A stretch of 64,000 nt of DNA from Aurantiochytrium sp. KH105 (lineage: Eukaryota; Sar; Bigyra; Thraustochytrida; Thraustochytriidae): positions 124,001-188,000 of the forward strand of contig BGKB01000116.1 of the NCBI GenBank assembly GCA_003116975.1, in the 5' to 3' direction. Under the pieces are notes generated by a model. It did not search any database and was not told the DNA's origin. It saw only the letters and a program-made list of their open reading frames with translations. Below are positions 41,303 to 50,150 of the stretch, in pieces (positions within the stretch are counted from its first letter, which is position 1; each line of letters opens with the position of its first letter). A program made the position numbers and the translations under genes.

Positions 41303-42376
41303 CTAGGGAAGCGGCTTTTGCGCCAAAAACCCGGAGTTGGCCTTCCATTGCGCCTCGTTGCGGCGACCCAAGTAGGCCTCCTTCTTCCAGATCGGGACGC
41401 GGGCCTTGAGGGTGTCGATGGCGAAGTGGCAGGCCTCGAGCGCCGCCGCGCGGTGCGCCGACGACACCGCAATCACGACGCTCGTGTCCTGTACGGGACT
41501 GTCGCCAATCTTGTGCTCGATGGCCATGTGCAGCACGTCAGGCCAACGTTCGCGCGTCTGCGCGCAAACCTTGTGCAGCTCCTTTGTCGCCATGCTTTCG
41601 TACGCCGAGTACTCGAGGTGCGTTACAATCTTGTCCTGGAAAGAATTACGAGTCGTCCCGGAAAAAGTCACAATGGCCCCAGCAAAAGGACTCGCGACCT
41701 TTGCGACGAGACCAGCAACGTCCAGAGAGGTTTCCACCAGCGCGCAATGCGTCTTGGGCTCTTCTGCTTTCAGCCGCTTCGAGGCCGAATAAAGCTTCTT
41801 CTGGGATTCCTTGGCGTCCTCCTCCTCGTCGGAGTCGCTTCCATCGTCCTCCAAGAAGACGAAGCCATTCTCCTGCAGCCTGCGCTCTCTGCTGCTCGCA
41901 GGCGCCTCGTCTTCGTCCTCTTCTCCCTCCTCCTCCTCTTCCGCGGAATCCCCCTCGTCTTCATTCGCGCTCTTCTCGAAGCCTTGGTCGATATCTTTTG
42001 CATTGGTGACCTTCTTGTCCTCTGCGAGCTCATCGCCCTCGTCGGAGCGCTTGGCCCTTTTCTCGGCCATGGATGCCGCACCGTCCTCATCCTGGTCTAA
42101 GTCGGTTTTGGCTGCCCCATTCTCGGCTCCAGACTGCTTCTTACGCTTCTTGCTCTTGCGCTGCGACTTGCTCGAGGCCTGCGAAGCTGTCTCGCTCGCG
42201 CCAAGATCCTCTTCGCTCTTGTGCGCGGCGCGCAAGGTGTCCACCAGTCTGCAGACTTGGTACCCCGCCGCGAAGCCCGCCAGGAGCGCCACGCCCAGCG
42301 CCGGCACCAGCGAGGTCGCCGGCCACGCCGTCTTGTTGAGCGTCTGCGCTCCTCCTCCTCCACCCGCCTCCGCCAT
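41303..42376 (-). CDS. MOCS2B: Molybdopterin synthase catalytic subunit (MoaE/MOCS2B) with membrane anchor and acidic extension
   Basis: 357 residues from the ATG at 42376 (MAEAGGGGGAQ); the frame is open upstream but reads as Arg-rich noise. The MoaE domain covers about 212-357: AIVTFSGTTRN, HLEYSAYESMA, KIGDSPVQDTSVVIAVSSAHR and the catalytic VPIWKKEAY with Lys331/Lys332. It transfers sulfur from the small subunit to precursor Z in molybdenum cofactor synthesis. Oddly, the N terminus has a hydrophobic segment (SLVPALGVALLAGFAAGYQV, about 22-41) and then ~165 very acidic/Lys-rich disordered residues. Human MOCS2B is under 200 residues and cytosolic. Divergent from F1 delta across 560 bp. Confidence 0.92.
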   Translation of the reverse strand: MAEAGGGGGAQTLNKTAWPATSLVPALGVALLAGFAAGYQVCRLVDTLRAAHKSEEDLGASETASQASSKSQRKSKKRKKQSGAENGAAKTDLDQDEDGAASMAEKRAKRSDEGDELAEDKKVTNAKDIDQGFEKSANEDEGDSAEEEEEGEEDEDEAPASSRERRLQENGFVFLEDDGSDSDEEEDAKESQKKLYSASKRLKAEEPKTHCALVETSLDVAGLVAKVASPFAGAIVTFSGTTRNSFQDKIVTHLEYSAYESMATKELHKVCAQTRERWPDVLHMAIEHKIGDSPVQDTSVVIAVSSAHRAAALEACHFAIDTLKARVPIWKKEAYLGRRNEAQWKANSGFLAQKPLP

Positions 42377-42936
42377 GGCGCCTCCGCGCACGCCCGCTCG
42401 GGAGCCTCTGCGCGCGCTCTCCCTTCCTCTCGCGCTCTTGCTCGCTCGCCGCTCCTCCTCGGCCTCGCCTCTTCGCGCAATGCTTTCGCTTCTCGTCCTC
42501 GTCCTCGTCCTCGTCCTCCTTGCCCTTGTCCTTGTCCTCGTCCTCTCGTGGGATCCTCTGCGCCAAGGCGCCACGTACAGTATAGCGTTCCCGCCCGTCC
42601 CCGGCATTCGCACACCCCTCGCACACCCGTGTCCGCGCAGAGACGGGAACGCGCCCAGCCACTGCGCCTGGCCGCTGCTGGGTGGGTATCTCCCGATGCG
42701 CCTTAATTCCCGAGTCCGGGGCGGCTGCGAGAAGAGGCGGGTTAAGGCGGGCGGAGGGGCGGTGCGTGGCTGCACGGATAGGGCAAGGCAAGGAAGGGAG
42801 GGAAGGAGAGGAGGAGCGCGAGGAAGAGCGGCGCGCAGAGCGAGAAGAAGAGCAGCAGCGGCAGCAGCAGCAGCGAGCGCAGCGGCAGGAGGCAGCAGGC
42901 AGGCAGCAGCGGCAGCAGCTCTTTAGCAGCGGAAGG
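42377..42936. promoter_or_regulatory. Divergent promoter region, MOCS2B / F1 delta
   Basis: 560 bp. Contains a CGTCCT-rich polypyrimidine tract (about 42497-42545) and a purine-rich AGCAGC/GGCAG stretch directly upstream of the F1 delta ATG. Confidence 0.5.
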
Positions 42937-43473
42937 ATGATGCAGCGCGTGGTTAGCGGCGTCGCGGCGCGGCGCGTGGGCGCCAAGCTGGGCGCGCGGG
43001 CGCTCCACGCCTCGCCCACCGTGCGCATGATGGCCGAGCCCGAGGCCGCCGGCAGCACCAGCGTGAACCTGACGCTGGCGTCCGCGACCAAGCCGGTCAA
43101 GTCCAAGGAGCCCGTCTTCCTGGTCAACGTGCCGGGCATGACTGGTGAGTTTGGTGTCGCCGCCGAGCATGCCCCCGTGCTCTCGGAGCTCAAGCCTGGC
43201 GTCGTTCAGGTCACCAAGGCCGAGGGCGACGCCCCGGAGTCCTTCTTCGTCTCTGGCGGCCTCGCCTCCGTCCACGAGGACTCCTCCATGGACGTCTCCG
43301 CCGCCGAGATCTTCTCCCTTGACGAACTCGACGGATCCGTCGCACAGAAGCTCTACACCGAGGCCAAGAGGAAGCTCGACGGCGCCGCCGAGGGCTCGCA
43401 GGAGCAGGCTGTCGCCCAGATTGAGGTCGACGTCTACGAGGGCGTCTGCGTCGCGCTCGGCATCTCGGTCTAA
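42937..43473 (+). CDS. ATP5F1D/ATP16: Mitochondrial ATP synthase F1 subunit delta (bacterial epsilon homologue)
   Basis: 178 residues from ATG 42937. Residues 1 to about 27 are Arg/Ala/Gly-rich and acid-free (MMQRVVSGVAARRVGAKLGA), a mitochondrial presequence. The beta-sandwich follows with VFLVNVPGMTGEFGVAAEHAP and VLSELKPGVVQV, then FFVSGGLASVHEDSSMDVSA, and the C-terminal two-helix part (VAQKLYTEAKRKLDG). The protein is part of the F1 central stalk that couples rotation to ATP synthesis. Length is usual. Codons are strongly C-ending, as expected for an abundant protein. Confidence 0.96.
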   Translation: MMQRVVSGVAARRVGAKLGARALHASPTVRMMAEPEAAGSTSVNLTLASATKPVKSKEPVFLVNVPGMTGEFGVAAEHAPVLSELKPGVVQVTKAEGDAPESFFVSGGLASVHEDSSMDVSAAEIFSLDELDGSVAQKLYTEAKRKLDGAAEGSQEQAVAQIEVDVYEGVCVALGISV

Positions 43474-44235
43474 GCTTTGTCCTTCTAAGCTAGCCGTCCA
43501 ACTGATCTCTCCCTCTTTTTTTCTTTTTTCCAAATCACCCTTTTCGCGTGTGCTCTCTACCTTTCGACTCAGCGATCGACTTTGGGTCTTTCTCTCTTCC
43601 CTTCTCTTTCATTCCTCTCGTCTATCCCGCTTGCTTGCTTGCTCGCTCGCTTGCTTGTAACACCTGTGAGCAAGTGAGAAAGTGAGACCTGCAGGCAGGC
43701 AAAGAGGAAGGGAAGAAGAGAGGGTTGAGTGAAGGCATCGACGTCGGCGATCCAAGATACAAAGAGGACATCTCGTTAGGCCCGCTGTGCTCTTGTCTCG
43801 CGCGTCCTCGCGGTGAGTGCATGACCAACAGGATGGAGCGGGGCTGGCGGCTCAGAGACGACGAGATCGACTTTCTTTTCCAATTTCTTCCATCGTCGAT
43901 CGATGATGCCTGATCCTGCTCACGCGTGAGGCTCGCGAGGCAACTCAATCAACAATCGTGCACGCCTGACGGAACTATCCCTTTTTTTAGCTAAAATGAC
44001 GCCACTATCTCTTACCATCTCCTCGGATCGGTCGATTGATCAATTGATTGATCAAATTTATCATCATTCAATCAATGAATGAATCAATGTGTTTCGAGCG
44101 AAAGCGCAACTCTTCTTCGTCGCAGTGTCATCGCACTCATCTTGGCGCGCCGCTCAATCGCGAGAGATCTACATATCCCCAAGATGCTCTTTCTCTTTCT
44201 CCTGTCAATCTTTCCGTTCGTGTTGTTCATGTTAT
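43474..44235. other. Convergent 3' interval
   Basis: 3' flanks of F1 delta and MINDY. Contains short TTGC/TCGC repeats near 43630-43657 and a GATC/TTGA-rich palindromic stretch near 44028-44058. No gene seen. Confidence 0.55.
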
Positions 44236-45396
44236 CTACATTACTACGCAGCCGCTTCCCTTTGAGGGCCCGGTGTTCGGGTTACCGGGACGCCCATTTC
44301 TGGCCTGCGCCCGTTGCTGCGCGCGTGGCGAACCTTGGTTTTGTCTCGAAGCCGCGCGCTCTTGTGCCGCAAGCTGTCGCGCGAGTTCTTCGTCGGCATC
44401 GATCCGACTGCCTCCCTGGTCTTCGAGCGTCTGACCCAAGTCGTTCGGATGTACATACTCGCTCGGTTGTCCAAACGAGGGCGACACCAATTCGGTATCA
44501 CCGTCCACTGCATTCAAAAGCTCCCATCCAATCATCCCATTGTCGCGATACCCTTGGTCCGTCACGAGCGCATATAAATGACCTTCAATCTTGAACAACG
44601 TTGAAAAGTGGTTGTTGCGGAAAAAGACACACACTTCGCGCTCCTTGACCGTCTCGTGCAACTGCGTCAACGCCGTGAAGGTAAACTGCGAGGCAGTCTC
44701 CGAAAGGAAGCGCTCAATGATTTCTGCCTCTTGCAATGTCTGTACGAGCTCCTCGGATGACGTCTGGCCATCCGATCCGGCCTCGCGCGCCGCAATAATG
44801 CGATCCATCGCCTGATTGTACGAAAGATTTGCAATGGCATCGTAAACTTCCGTGTCCTGCTGGTCCACCACCCAGCCGTGAAAGAGGTTCACACCCAAGA
44901 GGTCGAAGATCGCGACATGATTGTCGAATTCAAAGAGGGAAACGCCTCCGAATCGCACGTTCACGTCTAGACCGTACTGCAAAGTTGGCAAAATATCCAT
45001 CATCTCTTGCATCGTATGCTGCATGTTCTCGTCTGCTCCAGAACCATTCTTCTCTACCAGCAAATTGGCGACCATTGCAATCAGGTTCTCGCTGCCAATC
45101 GAGCGTCGATCTTTGTGCATTTTAAGCGTCCCGCGCAACAGGAGCACGTTCACAAGCGCGATGAGCGGGCACGGCCCGTTCTCATTTTGCAGAACTACGC
45201 TCACCTCGCGGTTCAGAAACGCCATGCGCTTCACCTCGTGCACGAATCCATGGTCACCTGTCTTGTCTTCCACCTTGCCAGCCTCGCCCTCGCCCTCGCC
45301 CCCGCTTCCGCCAGGGGCGCCTGTCGTCGTCGTTGTCGTCGTCGTCGTCGATGTCGCCGCCGCTGTCGTCGCAGTCGCCGCGTCCATCTCCGCCAT
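44236..45396 (-). CDS. MINDY-1/2-type (FAM63) deubiquitinase
   Basis: 386 residues from the ATG at 45396 (MAEMDAATA); the frame is open for 151 more codons upstream, but those are low complexity. MINDY enzymes are cysteine proteases that trim K48-linked polyubiquitin from the distal end. The catalytic core starts at MAFLNREVSVVLQNENGPCP with Cys76; the catalytic His263 lies in FFRNNHFSTLFK. A MIU/UIM-like ubiquitin-binding helix (DEELARQLAAQERAA) follows near the C terminus, then an Arg/Gln/Gly-rich tail ending in CVVM, a CaaX-type prenylation signal that would anchor it to membranes. An N-terminal poly-Thr run is unusual. Divergent from the gene at 45852. Confidence 0.93.
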   Translation of the reverse strand: MAEMDAATATTAAATSTTTTTTTTTGAPGGSGGEGEGEAGKVEDKTGDHGFVHEVKRMAFLNREVSVVLQNENGPCPLIALVNVLLLRGTLKMHKDRRSIGSENLIAMVANLLVEKNGSGADENMQHTMQEMMDILPTLQYGLDVNVRFGGVSLFEFDNHVAIFDLLGVNLFHGWVVDQQDTEVYDAIANLSYNQAMDRIIAAREAGSDGQTSSEELVQTLQEAEIIERFLSETASQFTFTALTQLHETVKEREVCVFFRNNHFSTLFKIEGHLYALVTDQGYRDNGMIGWELLNAVDGDTELVSPSFGQPSEYVHPNDLGQTLEDQGGSRIDADEELARQLAAQERAASRQNQGSPRAQQRAQARNGRPGNPNTGPSKGSGCVVM

Positions 45397-45811
45397 CTTA
45401 CTTGGTTCTACCCTTCCTTGCACGGACGCCGCCGCTGGCGACGGGGAGTCCCGCGCCAGAAGGAGAAGGAGAAAGAGAAGGAGAAGGAGACGCACAGGGA
45501 GTCGCGCGGGGGTCCTGGCGTGCGTGTCACGGCGCAACGAGCGGCGAGGTCGCTCGCTCCAAGTCGGAGAGAGAGAGAAACAGGCTTTGCAAAGAGCAAA
45601 GAGCCTGCTCAACGAAAGCGAGCGCCTTTGTGCGACGCCCTTGTGCAAGGCGGGGAGGGCGAGGCAGGGCAAGGTAGAGAAAGAGCTCTTCGTGCTGGCA
45701 GAAGGTGCATGTGTACACGCGGAGACAAGACGAGCAGCGTGCCTCAGGCCGCGACGGGACGGCGACAAGGCAACAAGCGCAGCCAGCCGTGCGGTGTTCT
45801 GCGCCGAGAGC

Positions 45812-45842
<31 letters not shown>

Positions 45843-45851
45843 AGAACAAGA
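45397..45851. promoter_or_regulatory. Divergent promoter region, MINDY / tail-anchored orphan
   Basis: 455 bp holding purine-rich AAGGAG repeats near 45461-45492 and a CAG tract at 45812-45838. Confidence 0.5.
45812..45838. repeat. (CAG)n tract in a presumed 5' UTR
   Basis: Nine copies of AGC/CAG ending 13 bases before the ATG at 45852. In the extended upstream frame it would read as polyGln, which I judge untranslated. Confidence 0.85.
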
Positions 45852-47165
45852 ATGGAGGTGCTTGTCGTCGCCGGCGAGCAGCCGACAGGACTGCACTACG
45901 CCTTGACGCTGTGCCGCGCCAAGGAGCGCAGGCAAGTGCCGGAGAGCAAGGATGGCCGGCAAATCATCGTCAAGGTTCATGTCGTTGTAGACGGTCATGT
46001 CTCTGAACGAGCACGCGCAGTAGAGCGCGCTGGTGAAGACTTTGTCGTGGACGGCGACAAGGTGGATACGAAAGGTACGCTTTGCGTGCACCACGCTCAA
46101 GACTTTGACAAGGCAGACCTTGCCTGGGTTAAGCGTTGCAAGCCCTTCTTTCTCATGCCGAGGCCCTGGGAGGTCGCTCGCTGGACAGCGTGGGCGCGAG
46201 AACATGCGCAGCCCGGCACGGTCGTTGCCTGCATGCACCCGTGCCTGGACCATATTGGCAAAATCCTTGAGGTCTTTGACGAGAAGAGTCAAATTCCCAT
46301 CCTCTTTGGAGCGCCCTTTTACGCAGCCTCTTTTCGCAATGGAGACAATGCCATTTGCGCATCAAGTCTTGGCTCAATTCTGCTTGCTCGCATTCCACGT
46401 GGAAAACAACATCTTTCCATGCAGACGCAGGCCATCGAAGCACCGGGCACACACAATCTCTGGTACTGCGACGATACGTACCGCAACAACTGGCTCTTCG
46501 GAACCTTTATGTGGCGTCTTTTCGACGCCTACGCAGCACTCTTGTTCGACCCTGCTCGGCCTCGCTCATTTCACGAGCAACTCGCCGCAGATGGTGGTCT
46601 TCACCGCCGGGCCTTGCTCGCCCTCTTTGATGAGGCCCTTGTTCTCATTCCAAAGAAGGATCGCTCGCTCATTGAATTTGTTGGCTCGCCCCTCGCACTG
46701 AGCCTGTCTTCAACCCGCTTGCTTCTTCGCATGCCCGACCCAATCTTTAGCATGCTGCAGGGGCTGTGGCCCATGCTCACACTCACTGGCTTTGTCAGCT
46801 CTTGCAATGGTGTCCATCATGGCGATGCTGATGCGCTTCGGGCTGCCCCCTTTTTCAACGGTTTTGTTGTCGAGCAGACCAAGAAACTCATCGCAGACGG
46901 CCTCGCGGGTGCGACCGAGCCAAGCTTTAACGCTTTTCTTGTGGAGCAGTCTTCCAAGGCACACAAGGCTACAGAGACCGCTGGCAAAATTCCTTTGCTT
47001 GCGCCCGCAGATATTGAGCCGCATCTGCAAAAGACGCCGCTGTTCTCGCTTCCCGTGGCGCTTTGCATCGTCCTCGCTGTGCTCGCGTGCATTTTTATCG
47101 TGCTCCCCGGCTGCTGCGCCGTTGCTCTCAATATCATTCTCCCCAACGAAGCCAAATTTCTCTAA
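45852..47165 (+). CDS. Unrecognised tail-anchored protein
   Basis: 437 residues from ATG 45852 (MEVLVVAGEQPTGLHYALTL), chosen because protein character begins there. The body alternates beta-like and helical stretches: IIVKVHVVVDGHVSERARAV, CKPFFLMPRPWEVARW, CMHPCLDHIGKILEVF and WYCDDTYRNNWLFGTFMWRL. One hydrophobic segment near the end (about 400-428, PVALCIVLAVLACIFIVLPG) is followed by about ten polar residues, the layout of a tail-anchored or single-pass protein facing the cytosol. The opening strand-turn resembles a Rossmann-like start but lacks a clear GxGxxG. No family recognised. Confidence 0.8.
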   Translation: MEVLVVAGEQPTGLHYALTLCRAKERRQVPESKDGRQIIVKVHVVVDGHVSERARAVERAGEDFVVDGDKVDTKGTLCVHHAQDFDKADLAWVKRCKPFFLMPRPWEVARWTAWAREHAQPGTVVACMHPCLDHIGKILEVFDEKSQIPILFGAPFYAASFRNGDNAICASSLGSILLARIPRGKQHLSMQTQAIEAPGTHNLWYCDDTYRNNWLFGTFMWRLFDAYAALLFDPARPRSFHEQLAADGGLHRRALLALFDEALVLIPKKDRSLIEFVGSPLALSLSSTRLLLRMPDPIFSMLQGLWPMLTLTGFVSSCNGVHHGDADALRAAPFFNGFVVEQTKKLIADGLAGATEPSFNAFLVEQSSKAHKATETAGKIPLLAPADIEPHLQKTPLFSLPVALCIVLAVLACIFIVLPGCCAVALNIILPNEAKFL

Positions 47166-48175
47166 TGGTTTCCTAGTGCACTAGACCTCTATCACCACTG
47201 CCACTGAGACTGGATAATGACAACAAAATTGATGCTGATAATGATGATTGAGAAGGAGTCGGGGGATGAATGGGACGTTGCATATGTGTCCCATCGTCCA
47301 AAAAAAAAAATCGGGGCGAATTGACCGCCTTTGGGGGGGAATGGGAAAAAGGAGGAGGTTTGCAGGCGTGCGTGAATGGCCTTGGACAAAGAAGAGCATG
47401 ACAACACAAAGCCAGCGCAAGCATGCCCATCCAAGGCGGCCCATTGTCCTGTCTGATTTGCGGACAGACGAGGTCACGCGCTTTCGTCTCCAGGCCTCGG
47501 ATGGATGTACGTATGAATGACCTGCGATTGCGGGTCACGATACAAATCTAGCGGCTCATGAGTTCCATCGACCGCCCGCGCATCTGTCTGCTGCAGCCTG
47601 CTAGCCTGCATGCGTCTCGTTGTCAGTCAGCGAAAGCGCCTTTGTGTCTTGTCCCTCATTTCGTCTTTCTTCGCGCAAGTAAGAAACCATAGAAAACGAA
47701 CACTCTCCCAGCAGGACCGGCATTGGCTCGGAAACCACGCTGTCTTCTCACTCGCCGCCATGGGTTGACGGAGAACGAGATGCTGGAAGCAGGAGTCGGC
47801 CGTCCTTGCGTCCGTAAAGGCGGATGGTAGAGGAGAAGGCGGCCAATGTCTCATGCTCGGGACCATCTGAAGGACAAGCAGCCATTGGCTTGGGTACAGC
47901 GGTGTGGTCCCACCCTGCCGAGCGTACAAGCGAGCGCCTTGTATGTGAATGTATTTATGGCATTCGTCTCCTCCGCGTAGCGAGCTGACCGCCACTGCCA
48001 AGGCAGACAGTGCTTACGCGAGAGCGACGTCAAGCAAAAAGCCAAGCCACGGAGTGGCAGGCAACCTTGCACGGTCGGGTAGCGGACCGCAATCCTCAGC
48101 AAATCAACGTCCGCAGGAGTAGCAGCAGCAACAGCGGTAACTTCAGAGCGCTTACGCAGCGGAATTTCGAGCACG
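47166..48175. other. Intergenic, no gene seen
   Basis: About 1 kb between two plus-strand genes: 3' flank of the tail-anchored orphan and promoter of the BAR gene. The sequence is mixed, with an A-run at 47301-47310. No frame supported. Confidence 0.55.
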
Positions 48176-50035
48176 ATGGTGGCTGGGGCCGGCGGAACCG
48201 GCGCAAGCCATGGGAACGGAGCTGGCCACAACGCCAACAACGGAGGCGTCGTCACGACGCTGAAGAAGACCAAACGACGCACTACAGAGAAGATCTTGCA
48301 AAAGCTAGGCGCAAGCGAACCGGCGCATGACGACAAGGAATTCAATGAGTTGCATGGCGAGTTCGCCGACACGCACAAAGAAATTCTTTTGCTCTTGAGC
48401 AAGTTTCAGCTTTACGTAGAAGCCATTGAAAAATGGCAAAGATGCGGCGAGGCCCTTGCTAAAGAGGTGGGCAGCTTTGTCGCAAACGGGCAGGACCACG
48501 AGTGCGAGGCCCGCAAGGGCTTGGAGAAGGTGCACTCATGCTTTGCCGCAACGCAGGATGAAATGAGCGCAATCTGTAGCAACCTCGTCGACAAGTGGAG
48601 CGTGCAGATTCTAAGCCCCCTGCGTGATGTGGCCTTTAAGCTCAATAACACCGTCAAGGACAAGGTCGCCGAGCGCGCTGCGGACAAAATCGACTTTGAT
48701 GTGTATCGGCGACGTGCCAAGTCGCTCGCGGGCCAAGCTGGGTCTAAAGGCGCAAAGCAGCGTGAAGCGCAAAAGAATTTTTCAAAGCTGAGCGCCACGC
48801 AACAGCGCTACGAAGAGAACAATGCCTTTTTGCTCGAACAGTTCCGACGCATGCGGGAGGAGCGCTCTCTCGTCGTGCTGCACGAGCTGGCACTCTCTGT
48901 CCACTTTCAGAATGAGTTCGTCAAGTCCATGCAACGCGTCTCACGCGAATGCTTTCAAGACACCCTGGAGGCATACTTGCCCGACGAAGAAGTAGAAGGC
49001 TACGAGAAGCGCAGGAACCAATGGGTCGTCAAGGGTGGCACACAGGCTCAAAAGGCTGCAGGGTACGACACTGTCGGTGCCCTTGCCGAATCAGGCAAAC
49101 ATTTTGCAGGCAAAGGCCCGAAGCATTACGCACGGAATGCGCCAAGAGGCAAGCAAGTTTTTCTCAAGAATATTGGTCGACAGCTCTCGATGGAGCGCAA
49201 GCAGCCAACAGGGAAAAAGACCGACTTTGTCCTTCCCAACAAAGAGGAGCTCACTGACATTAGTATTGTCTCTTACAAGAGCACATTGCCTCTCGAAGCT
49301 CCCGTCACGCCAGTGCATCTAAAGTCCAAGAGTTCGACGCAGGGAGGATTTCCTCTGCCCGATGACGCATCTACAACGGACCAGGACAGCGCTGCTGAAG
49401 ACCAAGACGCCGGTAATGTGTCGCATGAAGATTCCGCTGGCGAGACGCATGAAGCAGATCTTAGTGCAGTCGAGGAGGAAGATGATGTCAATTACTTGTC
49501 GTCCGCCAAGAGTGGTGCCTTGCACACCACGAGCTCAGAGCACACCATCGAAACCGTCGACACGGATGACGACGACATGAACGATGAAGAAGGTGAAGGC
49601 GAGGAGGAAGCGATAGACGAGGCTGCCCAGGATCTCACCGACGAAGCTAAAATTGCCAAGGAGGGACGTGCAGAGAGCGTTGATAGCGAGAACCCCTCCT
49701 CCGATGCACAAGCGTCAGACCTGACCGCCACCAGTCTCCCAGACCCTGAGCAACAGTCGTCCAGCCTTCACGAGGAGGCAGACGCCGTTGACGGATCGCA
49801 GCAAGACGCGCAAATGAACGATAGGACTGGTGCTCATGACGAAGGTGAAGAAGACTATGAAGACGACTTTGAAGAGGCAGAGACAACGAGCTCTGTCGAT
49901 GCAGCTGCGACCGGTGCGAGCCACTCCAGTACGCCAAGCGCAGATAAGAATATCGTCCGGGTGATGGACATTGATTGCATGATGGCCCCAGGATCGCAAG
50001 AAATTCCGTCGCAACACAACACGACAACAGCATGA
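48176..50035 (+). CDS. BAR-domain protein with long acidic tail
   Basis: 619 residues from ATG 48176. After a Gly/Asn-rich start and a basic amphipathic stretch (TTLKKTKRRTTEKILQKLG), residues ~30-250 match an amphiphysin/Rvs-type BAR fold: KLGASEPAHDDKEFNELHGE, KEILLLLSKFQLYVEAIEKW, KIDFDVYRRRAKSLA, and the third helix ENNAFLLEQFRRMREERSLV. BAR dimers bind and curve membranes in endocytosis and tubule formation. The rest (about 300-619) is disordered and strongly acidic (Asp/Glu/Ser), with no SH3 domain, unlike amphiphysin or Rvs167. The basic N-terminal helix fits an N-BAR. Convergent with the RING/IBR gene, 115 bp apart. Confidence 0.85.
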   Translation: MVAGAGGTGASHGNGAGHNANNGGVVTTLKKTKRRTTEKILQKLGASEPAHDDKEFNELHGEFADTHKEILLLLSKFQLYVEAIEKWQRCGEALAKEVGSFVANGQDHECEARKGLEKVHSCFAATQDEMSAICSNLVDKWSVQILSPLRDVAFKLNNTVKDKVAERAADKIDFDVYRRRAKSLAGQAGSKGAKQREAQKNFSKLSATQQRYEENNAFLLEQFRRMREERSLVVLHELALSVHFQNEFVKSMQRVSRECFQDTLEAYLPDEEVEGYEKRRNQWVVKGGTQAQKAAGYDTVGALAESGKHFAGKGPKHYARNAPRGKQVFLKNIGRQLSMERKQPTGKKTDFVLPNKEELTDISIVSYKSTLPLEAPVTPVHLKSKSSTQGGFPLPDDASTTDQDSAAEDQDAGNVSHEDSAGETHEADLSAVEEEDDVNYLSSAKSGALHTTSSEHTIETVDTDDDDMNDEEGEGEEEAIDEAAQDLTDEAKIAKEGRAESVDSENPSSDAQASDLTATSLPDPEQQSSSLHEEADAVDGSQQDAQMNDRTGAHDEGEEDYEDDFEEAETTSSVDAAATGASHSSTPSADKNIVRVMDIDCMMAPGSQEIPSQHNTTTA

Positions 50036-50150
50036 GAAGAGGAAGAAGGAGTTGGAGCAAGATCTCAACAAAAGTGCATGACATCATCGTTCTTCTTCTC
50101 GTTCTTGCAGAGAAACTAAATCAAAAAAGAAAACAAACAAAGACTTTGCA

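Noticed and set aside
41811..42926. 371-codon plus-strand frame opposite MOCS2B
   Set aside because: Ser/Leu-rich mirror image of the acidic linker; the minus strand carries the conserved MoaE motifs.
45397..45849. 151-codon N-terminal extension of MINDY
   Set aside because: Poly-Ala/Arg/Ser noise from the CAG tract; family similarity begins after the ATG at 45396.
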